Assembly: GCA_034437315.1 (NCBI GenBank)
Contig: DAOTUC010000243.1
Span: 1-11,818, forward strand
Direction of reading: 5' to 3'
Source of the DNA: DSAR01 sp034437315
GTDB lineage: Bacteria; Chloroflexota; Anaerolineae; B4-G1
DNA length: 11,818 bases
The translations under genes were made by a program, and so were the position numbers. The notes beneath the pieces were generated by a model. It saw only the letters and a list, made by a program, of their open reading frames with translations. It was not told the DNA's origin and made no database searches. Shown in pieces: positions 1 to 5,736 of this stretch (position 1 is its first letter; every line of letters starts with the position of its first letter).

Positions 1-91
1 CCCTAAAGGTTTTGCTCAAGGCCGCGCAAACAACGTTTTTGCCTTAAACAATGACCTTTTTCCATCAAAACCAGCGCAAAAACCTTTAGGG
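1..91. repeat. Inverted-repeat element at the left edge (possible MITE or large hairpin)
   Basis: The first 15 bases (CCCTAAAGGTTTTGC) reappear as their reverse complement at 76-91, with one extra A. This gives terminal inverted repeats around about 60 bases. A smaller inverted repeat lies inside: AAGGC at 18-22 pairs with GCCTT at 41-45. No reading frame is present. The structure could be a small non-autonomous transposable element, a dispersed palindromic repeat or a structured RNA. The left repeat begins exactly at the window edge, so the true left boundary and any target duplication cannot be seen. Confidence 0.45.
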
Positions 92-124
92 TCTATGATG
101 GGCCATGCGAAATCCTGAAGACCC

Positions 125-164
125 AAAAGCGCGAGTCGACCGGCGCCGGTCGACTCGCGCTTTT
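125..164. terminator. Perfect 40-bp palindrome, probable terminator of the tig-clpP transcript
   Basis: All 20 bases on each side pair around a centre at 144/145, with no spacer. The GC-rich arm (GCGCGAGTCGACCGGC) is framed by AAAA on one side and TTTT on the other, so either strand gives a strong hairpin followed by a short U run. It lies 22 bases beyond the clpP stop codon. Its symmetry means it could also stop transcription entering from the left. I infer factor-independent termination from structure only. Confidence 0.7.
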
Positions 165-185
165 ATGTTGAGAGCGGGGCGGTAG

Positions 186-815
186 TTATTCGTTTTCTTC
201 GTCCGCTTTCTGAGCCGGCGTCAGGATCTGGTCGACCAGGCCATACTCGACCGCTTCCTCAGCCGTCATAAAACGGTCCCTGTCAAAATCGGCGGCGATT
301 TGTTCCACCGTCTGGTTGGTGTGTTGCGATAGGATGTGGTGGATCAAATCCTCAATGCGTTTAAGCTCCTTGTATTGGATCTCGACGTCGGGCGCGTAAC
401 CCTGAGTGCTTCCACCGGCGGGGTGCATGTGCACGGTCGCGTGGGGCAAGGCGTAGCGGCGACCCTCGGTCCCGGCGGCCAACAGGACGGTGCCCATACT
501 GGCCGTGACGCCCACGGCGTAGGTTTCGACCGGGGCGGGGACCTGTTGCATCGTGTCGTAGATGGCGAGGCCGTGGTAGACGATGCCGCCGGGGCAGTTG
601 ATGTACATCCGGATCGGGCGATCGGGATCATCGCCGGCCAGGTAGAGCAGTTGGGCGACGATCAGGTTCGCCACCTGGTCGCTGATGGGCATACCCACGA
701 ATATGATGCGTTCCTTCAACAACAGAGAGTAGATGTCGTAGGCCCGTTCGCCGCGGCCGCTCGTCTCGACGACCATCGGAATGAGCGCCTGAGATAAACC
801 GGGTAAGTTAGTCAT
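186..815 (-). CDS. clpP: ATP-dependent Clp protease proteolytic subunit ClpP
   Basis: This is the serine peptidase subunit that forms the double-heptamer chamber into which ClpX or ClpA/C ATPases feed unfolded cytoplasmic proteins. The 209-residue product has the usual length and the typical opening (IPMVVETSGRGERAYDIYSL). The catalytic triad is intact: Ser106 in TASMG, His131 in VHMHPAGG and Asp180 in DRDRF. The usual HQP after the histidine is HPA here. The start at 815 is chosen because AAGGAG lies about 9 bases upstream and the protein then begins in the normal way. The frame runs open about 90 codons further upstream, but only across the end of tig. The start overlaps the tig stop by 8 bases (ATGACTAA), which suggests translational coupling. 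No clpX follows before the palindrome at 125-164, although tig-clpP-clpX order is common in bacteria. Confidence 0.96.
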   Translation of the reverse strand: MTNLPGLSQALIPMVVETSGRGERAYDIYSLLLKERIIFVGMPISDQVANLIVAQLLYLAGDDPDRPIRMYINCPGGIVYHGLAIYDTMQQVPAPVETYAVGVTASMGTVLLAAGTEGRRYALPHATVHMHPAGGSTQGYAPDVEIQYKELKRIEDLIHHILSQHTNQTVEQIAADFDRDRFMTAEEAVEYGLVDQILTPAQKADEENE

Positions 816-2166
816 CGCTTGTCTCTCCTTCCGCCTGCGAATTATCTTGCTGTTCTTGACCATCGGCGGGTTCCAACGGGGGCGCTTCCCCCTTGGCGAT
901 AGCGACCACCCGGCTGATGGTCTTTCCCGTGAGGAGCGCTCGACGCACCTCGTCTCTTTTCTCTTCAGTTCGGAATTGCGCGCGAACTTTGTCCGCCTTG
1001 GACTTGAATTGTGCGCCGATCTCTTCAATGCGAGCGTCGATCTCTTCGGGGCTGACCGACAAGCCTTCTTGGGACATAATCTCACTGAGCATCAAGGACC
1101 GCCTGAGCCTTTCTGTTACATCAGGTTTTATTTCTTCTCTTAGTTCTTCCATGGAGAGGTCTTTGATCCGCAGGTAGTCCTCTAGCGAGAGCTTTGTTTG
1201 GCGCTTGATCGTTTTTTCAAATTCATCTACCGCTTCGTCCAGTTCTTCCTCCAGCATCTCTGGGGGGAACGCAATGGTCGAAATTTCAAATAAGTCCATC
1301 AACACCTGGTCGATGTATCTGGCCTCGACCTCCTCCTGGGCGTCCCGGCGCAGACGCTCCCGGAGTTCGTCCTTGAGCTCTTCCAGATTGGCGTATTTCC
1401 CAACGGTGCGGGCCAGGTCATCGTCGATGTCGGGGAGCGTGCGCTCATAGACCGTCTTTATCTTTACAAAGAGGGAGACCGGTTTGCCGCGTAATTTCTC
1501 ATCGTGGAAATCGTCCGGCAGGGTCAGATTCACCTTGCGCTTCTCCCCGGACGACATGCCTTCAATCGCCTCGACGAGGCCTGGTAATTGAGCGGAATTT
1601 TCTGAGTCCATCACCAGATTGATGTCGGTCTCGCGGCTGAGTAATTTTCCGAAGACGGTCGAGGTTTCTACGTTGACGACGACCTCGTCACCCATCTCGG
1701 CCGGCCGTCCGACCGGTTCCAGGATGACGTGATCGTCGCGGATTTCCTCCAGCGCTTCCTGAAGCTCAGCGTCGTGAATCTTGACCGCAGGCGGTTCCCG
1801 GCGATAGTCGCGGTAATCGCCCAAATCTACCACCGGCGTTTGTGAGACGGTAAAAACGTAGGTGATGGGATTGTACTCGATTTCCTCAAGTTGACCGGGC
1901 GCATAGGGCGTGATGTTCTCCTGCTTGATCACATTTTCATAGGTCTGTTTGAGCAGATTGTCCGCGATCTCCTGGCGAATGGTTTCCTCGCCGAAACGTC
2001 GTATGATGACGTCGTAGGGCGCTTTCCCTTTGCGGAAACCGGGGATTTTGAATTGCTTTGAAATGCGCCGCACTGCTTTGTGCATCTCTTTTTGCGTTTG
2101 TTCTTCGTCTAATTCGACGATGACGCGGAGGCGTCGGTTTTCTAGCGTTTCGGTGGTGACTTTCAA
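808..2166 (-). CDS. tig: Trigger factor, ribosome-associated chaperone
   Basis: Trigger factor binds the ribosome exit tunnel and shields nascent chains. The product is 452 residues. The N-terminal ribosome-binding domain carries the signature GFRKGKAP at about residues 43-50. A FKBP-like domain follows at about 158-241, and the C-terminal chaperone arms fill the rest, ending in an acidic tail. I place the start at TTG 2166 (MKVTTETLENRR) because AGGAGG at 2173-2178 lies 6 bases upstream. The longer frame from TTG 2181 would translate that Shine-Dalgarno sequence. The FKBP-like part is degenerate: positions that are aromatic in the E. coli pocket are Val166, Leu175, Leu197, Leu216 and Phe220 by my alignment from memory. 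Prolyl-isomerase activity is therefore doubtful. The gene follows tRNA-Leu on the same strand and overlaps clpP. I found no convincing promoter directly upstream. Confidence 0.95.
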   Translation of the reverse strand: MKVTTETLENRRLRVIVELDEEQTQKEMHKAVRRISKQFKIPGFRKGKAPYDVIIRRFGEETIRQEIADNLLKQTYENVIKQENITPYAPGQLEEIEYNPITYVFTVSQTPVVDLGDYRDYRREPPAVKIHDAELQEALEEIRDDHVILEPVGRPAEMGDEVVVNVETSTVFGKLLSRETDINLVMDSENSAQLPGLVEAIEGMSSGEKRKVNLTLPDDFHDEKLRGKPVSLFVKIKTVYERTLPDIDDDLARTVGKYANLEELKDELRERLRRDAQEEVEARYIDQVLMDLFEISTIAFPPEMLEEELDEAVDEFEKTIKRQTKLSLEDYLRIKDLSMEELREEIKPDVTERLRRSLMLSEIMSQEGLSVSPEEIDARIEEIGAQFKSKADKVRAQFRTEEKRDEVRRALLTGKTISRVVAIAKGEAPPLEPADGQEQQDNSQAEGETSDD

Positions 2167-2172
2167 GGTTTT

Positions 2173-2178
2173 CCTCCT
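2173..2178 (-). promoter_or_regulatory. Ribosome binding site that fixes the tig start
   Basis: AGGAGG on the minus strand is a full Shine-Dalgarno match, 6 bases before TTG 2166. It lies inside the frame opened by the upstream TTG at 2181, which argues that the upstream TTG is not the start. Confidence 0.85.
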
Positions 2179-2223
2179 CAATTATTGGAAAAGGATGACG
2201 TTTGTTCGGGATGGGCTCTTCTT

Positions 2224-2260
2224 CACTCAATCCCACACTCAATCCCAATCCCTCACTCAA
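2224..2260 (-). repeat. Short tandem repeat in the tig leader
   Basis: The 12-base unit TGGGATTGAGTG (minus strand) occurs twice back to back, at 2224-2235 and 2236-2247. A shorter related copy, TTGAGTG, lies at 2254-2260. It sits between the tRNA terminator hairpin and the tig ribosome binding site. It could be replication slippage or repeated protein-binding sites, and nothing in the sequence decides between them. Confidence 0.6.
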
Positions 2261-2264
2261 AATG

Positions 2265-2291
2265 ATAGAGCCTCGACCCGAGAGGCTCTAT
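2265..2291 (-). terminator. Hairpin terminator after tRNA-Leu
   Basis: A perfect 10-bp stem (ATAGAGCCTC with GAGGCTCTAT) closes a 7-base loop. On the minus strand it is followed by CATTTTGAG. It begins 12 bases past the tRNA 3' end, so it can end the tRNA transcript. The T run is short, so partial read-through into tig is possible. Confidence 0.7.
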
Positions 2292-2303
2292 ACACCATCG
2301 CAA

Positions 2304-2385
2304 TGGGGAAGGCGGGATTTGAACCCGCACGGATTGCTCCACGTGATCCTAAGTCACGCTCGTCTGCCAGTTCCGACACTTCCCC
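2304..2385 (-). tRNA. tRNA-Leu (anticodon UAG)
   Basis: The 82-nt gene folds as a class II tRNA. The acceptor stem pairs GGGGAAG with CTTCCCC. The anticodon stem pairs CGTGA with TCACG around the loop CTTAGGA, with anticodon TAG at 2351-2349, which reads CUN leucine codons. A long variable arm (GGAG-CAA-TCC region) is typical of tRNA-Leu, and the T arm is GCGGG-TTCAAAT-CCCGC. The discriminator base is A and no CCA is encoded, so the CCA end must be added enzymatically. A strong promoter lies just upstream and a hairpin terminator just downstream. A leucine tRNA ahead of tig is also seen in other bacteria. Confidence 0.96.
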
Positions 2386-2397
2386 ATGCAAGGCCAC

Positions 2398-2426
2398 ATT
2401 ATAACGCTGAGTGCGCGTTCACGCAA
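2398..2426 (-). promoter_or_regulatory. Sigma70-type promoter of tRNA-Leu
   Basis: On the minus strand, TTGCGT (2426-2421) is separated by exactly 17 bases from a perfect TATAAT (2403-2398). Transcription would start near 2391, a few bases before the mature tRNA 5' end at 2385. Two consensus-like boxes at ideal spacing and position make this a confident call. Confidence 0.85.
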
Positions 2427-2449
2427 GGCAGGAACCGACGGAAATCGAA

Positions 2450-2585
2450 AGGGTGTGTTTGAAATGCTTTGAGTCTGCTTGTAGTGCGGGCGCTGGATAG
2501 CGCCGCTACCTAGCGGCTTCAGCGCGCTTTTACGGCGATAAATCGCCTACTACGAACTTGGCCCCAAATGAAATGAAACACACCT
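2450..2585. mobile_element. 136-bp MITE-like element with TIRs and an 8-bp target-site duplication
   Basis: The ends are AGGGTGTGTTT (2450-2460) and AAACACACCT (2576-2585), which are inverted repeats apart from one extra G. The imperfect pairing reaches further in, including GTAGT at 2481-2485 against ACTAC at 2549-2553. An identical octamer, AAATCGAA, abuts both ends (2442-2449 and 2586-2593), as expected of a target-site duplication. The interior holds three hairpins: GGCGCT-GGAT-AGCGCC (2489-2504), GCCGCTA-CC-TAGCGGC (2502-2517) and GGCGAT-AA-ATCGCC (2534-2547). It encodes no protein, so it would need a transposase supplied elsewhere. It occupies most of the 312-base gap 2386-2697, leaving the flanking tRNA and isomerase promoters intact. 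The family is not recognised. Confidence 0.8.
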
Positions 2586-2626
2586 AAATCGAATGGGCGC
2601 TCACGCCGAGCGGTAGGCTGTGGGAG

Positions 2627-2655
2627 TTGACAATCGGCTTTGTCGCTGGTATCAT
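2627..2655 (+). promoter_or_regulatory. Sigma70-type promoter of the isomerase gene
   Basis: A perfect TTGACA (2627-2632), a 17-base spacer and TATCAT (2650-2655) form a near-consensus promoter. The predicted start near 2662 leaves a leader of about 36 bases before the ATG at 2698. The promoter lies outside the MITE and does not depend on it. Confidence 0.85.
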
Positions 2656-2697
2656 CAGTCCGGCGTACCTTGAGAAAAGGAAAAGGAATGAGGTGGG

Positions 2698-3783
2698 ATG
2701 ATGGATTTGAATGACTCAGAACAATTTGAACGCCTGGATCCGAGCGACATGCTGGCCCGCATCGACGAACTGCCTCAGCAGTGCCGGGCGGCATGGGCGC
2801 TCCTCCAAGATGTGACGTTGCCGGCTGCCTATCGTTCGGCGCGGCGCGCGGTGATCCTGGGGATGGGTGGATCGGCCATTGGCGGAGCCTTGTTGCAGGG
2901 ACTCGTCGCCGAAGAATGCCCAATCCCTATCACAGTGGCGCGTGGTTATCGGCTGCCGGCCTTCGTGCAGGGGGATGATTGCCTGGTCATTGGATGCAGT
3001 TACTCCGGCAATACGGAGGAGACGCTGACCGCTTTCAAGCAGGCGCTGGGACGCGAGGCTTTGACCGTAGCGCTCACCACCGGTGGGAAGTTAGCTGCGC
3101 TGTGCGAGGCATACGGCGCGCCGGTGGTGCGTTTCGACTACGATTCGCAGCCCCGCGCGGCTCTGGGCTACTCGTTCACGTTGCTCCTGGGGCTGTTCGC
3201 CCGTCTGGGATGGCTGGACGACCAGAGCGACGACCTGAACGAGGCGGTCGAGGTGATGCGGGCGCAACAGGCGAAGATCGGCCCTGATGCGCCAGAGGCG
3301 AACAACGCGGCGAAAACGCTGGCCCGCAAACTGGAGGGCCGCCTGCCCGTCATCTACGGCGCCGGATTCCTGGAGGCGACGGCTAACCGGTGGAAGACTC
3401 AGTTCAACGAGAACGCCAAACATTGGGCCTTCTTCGAGACGCTGCCGGAGCTGAACCACAACGCCGTGGTGGGTTTGGGGATCCCAGAGGCGGTGCGCGA
3501 CCGGGCCGTCGTGGTGATGCTGCGCTCCAGCCACGATCATCCTCGGGTACAAGTGCGGTGGGATGTGACGGGAGATCTGCTCGCCCGCGAAGGCGTGGCG
3601 ACGGAGACTTTCTGGGGCCGAGGAGAGGGTAAGCTGGCCCAGATGTTGAGCCTGATCCACCTGGGCGATTACGTCAGCTACTACCTGGCGATGTTGAACG
3701 GCGTCGATCCCACACCCGTGGAGGCCATCGCCTTTCTCAAGCAGCGGTTGGCCCAGCACGGAAAGGGTGAAGGCGCTTTGTGA
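2698..3783 (+). CDS. Bifunctional phosphoglucose/phosphomannose isomerase
   Basis: This enzyme interconverts fructose 6-phosphate with glucose 6-phosphate and mannose 6-phosphate in the cytoplasm, linking glycolysis to mannose-derived sugar nucleotides. The 361-residue product has two SIS domains. The first holds ILGMGGSAIGG (about 53-63) and the phosphate-binding CSYSGNTEET (100-109). The second holds IYGAGFLEATANRWKTQFNENAK, with likely catalytic Glu238 in NENA and His254 in ELNHN. Their 16-residue spacing matches Glu203 and His219 of the Pyrobaculum enzyme as I recall it. The start is ATG 2698 or the adjacent ATG 2701, with purine-rich GGAAAAGGA and AGGTGG upstream. It has its own strong promoter. 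The next gene, 93 bases on, is a polysaccharide chain-length regulator, so mannose-phosphate supply for surface polysaccharide is a reasonable inference. Confidence 0.92.
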   Translation: MMDLNDSEQFERLDPSDMLARIDELPQQCRAAWALLQDVTLPAAYRSARRAVILGMGGSAIGGALLQGLVAEECPIPITVARGYRLPAFVQGDDCLVIGCSYSGNTEETLTAFKQALGREALTVALTTGGKLAALCEAYGAPVVRFDYDSQPRAALGYSFTLLLGLFARLGWLDDQSDDLNEAVEVMRAQQAKIGPDAPEANNAAKTLARKLEGRLPVIYGAGFLEATANRWKTQFNENAKHWAFFETLPELNHNAVVGLGIPEAVRDRAVVVMLRSSHDHPRVQVRWDVTGDLLAREGVATETFWGRGEGKLAQMLSLIHLGDYVSYYLAMLNGVDPTPVEAIAFLKQRLAQHGKGEGAL

Positions 3784-3787
3784 TGGT

Positions 3788-3850
3788 CGCGCTGGTGTAA
3801 CCAGCGCGCTTGCTTGTCTGAGGCGAGAATTCCTCAGATGCTTGCTTTTT
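3788..3850 (+). terminator. Two hairpins between the isomerase and Wzz genes, possible attenuating terminator
   Basis: CGCGCTGGT at 3788-3796 pairs with ACCAGCGCG at 3800-3808. TCTGAGG at 3817-3823 pairs with CCTCAGA at 3832-3838. Five Ts follow at 3846-3850, but 7 bases past the second stem, so termination is likely to be partial. I see no convincing separate promoter for the Wzz gene, so read-through from the isomerase promoter is plausible. Confidence 0.45.
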
Positions 3851-3863
3851 AACTCAATTTGAC

Positions 3864-3869
3864 GGAGGA
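3864..3869 (+). promoter_or_regulatory. Ribosome binding site that fixes the Wzz-type gene start
   Basis: GGAGGA lies 7 bases before ATG 3877. The frame could open at TTG 3859, but that start would translate the Shine-Dalgarno sequence and is therefore rejected. A second GGAGGA at 3882-3887 precedes ATG 3898, which remains an alternative start. Confidence 0.8.
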
Positions 3870-3876
3870 TTTTGGC

Positions 3877-5553
3877 ATGGCGGAGGACTTTAGACTGATG
3901 GAAGAAGAGATTGATCTGCGTATCTATATCGACGTGTTATTAAGGTGGTGGTGGTTAATCTTGCTGGGAACTGTGCTGGCGGGAGGAAGCGCGTTCCTGG
4001 TCAGCTCGTTGATGACGCCCACCTACCAGGCGACGGCCGGGGTGGTGACGCTCAAGAGCCGGGTGGAGCTTTCGCTCGGGTCGGGCGTTCGCTCTCTCAC
4101 CGATGAAGACCTGGCGATGGGCGACGCGGGGCAAGCCGTGCTGGAGCGCGCCAGGCAACGCTTGAACAGCCTGGTCGGCATGGTGAAAAACGGCGCCATC
4201 GCCGAACAGGTATCGGACGAACTGAGCGATATGTGGGATAAGGAGGAAAACGAGGATGAAGGCGAGCCATCCTGGTTGATTGATCGCGTGGAGGGAGAAG
4301 TGCTGGAGGATAGCGACACCATCAGGATTCTGGTCGCCCACAGCGACCCGGAAAAAGCGGCCGCCATCGCCAATGCGTGGGCCCAGGCCTTCGAGAAGCG
4401 GGTCAATACGATCTACAGTGAGGCGCCTTATACCCCCTTCGCTGATATCAACCAGCAGGTGGAGAATGCCCGCGCCAATTACGATCAAACGCAAGAAAAA
4501 TGGGTGAATTTCCTGGCTGAGGAGGATCGCATCGGCGAATTACAGCGTCAAATTGCGGAGCAAGAAGAGCTTCTGACCAGGCTGCGGGCCGGCCGGCAGG
4601 ATAGCGTGACCGAGATCGTGAACCGACAAGTGGGCGTGCAGAAGCGCATTTTCGACATCTCCGTCGGTTCGGAGATCAACTTCAACCTATCCGTTTTTGA
4701 AAAGCGGTTAAATGAGCTGATCAGCGAATATACCGACGCCTACGCCCGCAAATGGCGCTTCGAGAATCTGCTCTATGAGGCGAACGTCATCCAGGAGCAG
4801 TTGGTCAAAGGGGATGCGGTCAGCGCGAGTAGCAGCGGCCTGGCGTTGTTTAATTTCAAGCAAAAGGTGTTGGCGACTGGGGGAATACCGATCGAGCGCG
4901 TGGAGCTTCAAGCAGCTTCCCTGGAGGATGTGCTTTTAATGGACCGCTCCCTTGAGGATCAGTTGACCGATTTAGACGCCCTGGTCGCGATGATGGAGGC
5001 GGAGGTCGACGCCCAGGAGCGGATCGTCCAGGCCTACGAAGAAGCGCTGGCCCAGAACGAGAGTTATCAGTTCCTGGAAGCGCTGACGCCGGAATACCTG
5101 GATATGACCGATTCTGAGTCCGAGCTGGCGCTGCAACGCACTGCCGATTGGAAGGGTTTGCTGGGATATTCCGAATTGCTCGAATCCCCGTTCACCGACG
5201 AGATCGATCAATTGGAGCGCGAGGTGCGCCGCCTCAAAGCCGACGTCGCCCGCTTGGATGGCATTAAGAGCAATCTGCAACGCGACCGGGACCTGGCCCA
5301 GCAGGCGTACAACGATCTGCTTTCAAAGCAGCAAGAGTTGGTGATCGCCTCGGCGGCCGAGGGCACCGAGGTGCGCTTCGCCTCGCCCGCGTTGCCGCCG
5401 CGCAGTCCGGTCAGCCCCAAGAAAATGATGAACGCGGCAATCGGGCTGGCGCTGGGCGGGATGTTGGGCGTGTTCGGGGCGTTCCTGTTCGATTACATCG
5501 GTGTGGAGAGCGACCCCCGGCGCTTGTTGTCCCGGGGAGAGGCTAAAAGTTAG
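3877..5553 (+). CDS. Wzz-type chain-length determinant (polysaccharide co-polymerase)
   Basis: Proteins of this family sit in the inner membrane and control polymer length in Wzy-dependent polysaccharide export. The 558-residue product opens with a short cytoplasmic stretch. TM1 is at about 24-46 (RWWWLILLGTVLAGG). A large extracytoplasmic region follows, rich in charged helices that should form coiled coils. A proline motif (PALPPRSPVSPKK, about 504-516) leads into TM2 at about 517-540. This N-TM/coil/Pro-rich/C-TM plan is the Wzz signature. The middle region is longer than in classical Wzz proteins of about 320-380 residues. No Walker A motif or tyrosine-rich tail follows TM2, so there is no fused tyrosine kinase. 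No glycosyltransferase, Wzx or Wzy gene lies in the window, so the polymer is unknown. The start is set by GGAGGA at 3864-3869. Confidence 0.85.
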   Translation: MAEDFRLMEEEIDLRIYIDVLLRWWWLILLGTVLAGGSAFLVSSLMTPTYQATAGVVTLKSRVELSLGSGVRSLTDEDLAMGDAGQAVLERARQRLNSLVGMVKNGAIAEQVSDELSDMWDKEENEDEGEPSWLIDRVEGEVLEDSDTIRILVAHSDPEKAAAIANAWAQAFEKRVNTIYSEAPYTPFADINQQVENARANYDQTQEKWVNFLAEEDRIGELQRQIAEQEELLTRLRAGRQDSVTEIVNRQVGVQKRIFDISVGSEINFNLSVFEKRLNELISEYTDAYARKWRFENLLYEANVIQEQLVKGDAVSASSSGLALFNFKQKVLATGGIPIERVELQAASLEDVLLMDRSLEDQLTDLDALVAMMEAEVDAQERIVQAYEEALAQNESYQFLEALTPEYLDMTDSESELALQRTADWKGLLGYSELLESPFTDEIDQLEREVRRLKADVARLDGIKSNLQRDRDLAQQAYNDLLSKQQELVIASAAEGTEVRFASPALPPRSPVSPKKMMNAAIGLALGGMLGVFGAFLFDYIGVESDPRRLLSRGEAKS

Positions 5554-5611
5554 CGCTTGCAGATGATTTTGAGCGTGTGTTCTCAAAAAGTCGGGGCGCA
5601 TTGATGAAGCG

Positions 5612-5649
5612 AGCGGGCGTCGCTTGTCCGCGGACAAGCGACGCCCGCT
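5612..5649. terminator. Perfect 38-bp palindrome between convergent genes, probable bidirectional terminator
   Basis: Nineteen bases pair perfectly on each side of the 5630/5631 centre, with no spacer (half-site AGCGGGCGTCGCTTGTCCG). It lies 58 bases past the Wzz stop and 87 bases past the DUF92 stop on the other strand. No T tract adjoins, so classical intrinsic termination is less certain than for the palindrome at 125-164. Two weaker hairpins flank it: TTTTGAG/CTCAAAA at 5567-5588 and CCGTCA/TGACGG at 5671-5685. Confidence 0.55.
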
Positions 5650-5736
5650 GTATCTTGTTAGCGCGCTGGGCCGTCAAGATGACGGTGGTCCCGCCGCTGA
5701 ACTATCTTTATTCAGGATGAGCTGTTACCTGTTCGT

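Noticed and set aside
816..1085. N-terminal extension of clpP by about 90 codons
   Set aside because: The extension lies within tig, is basic and low in complexity, and matches no ClpP leader. A good ribosome binding site precedes the ATG at 815.
2481..2553. Short CRISPR-like or REP-only cluster of hairpins
   Set aside because: There are no repeated units with spacers. The hairpins are the interior of a larger element defined by terminal repeats and a target duplication.
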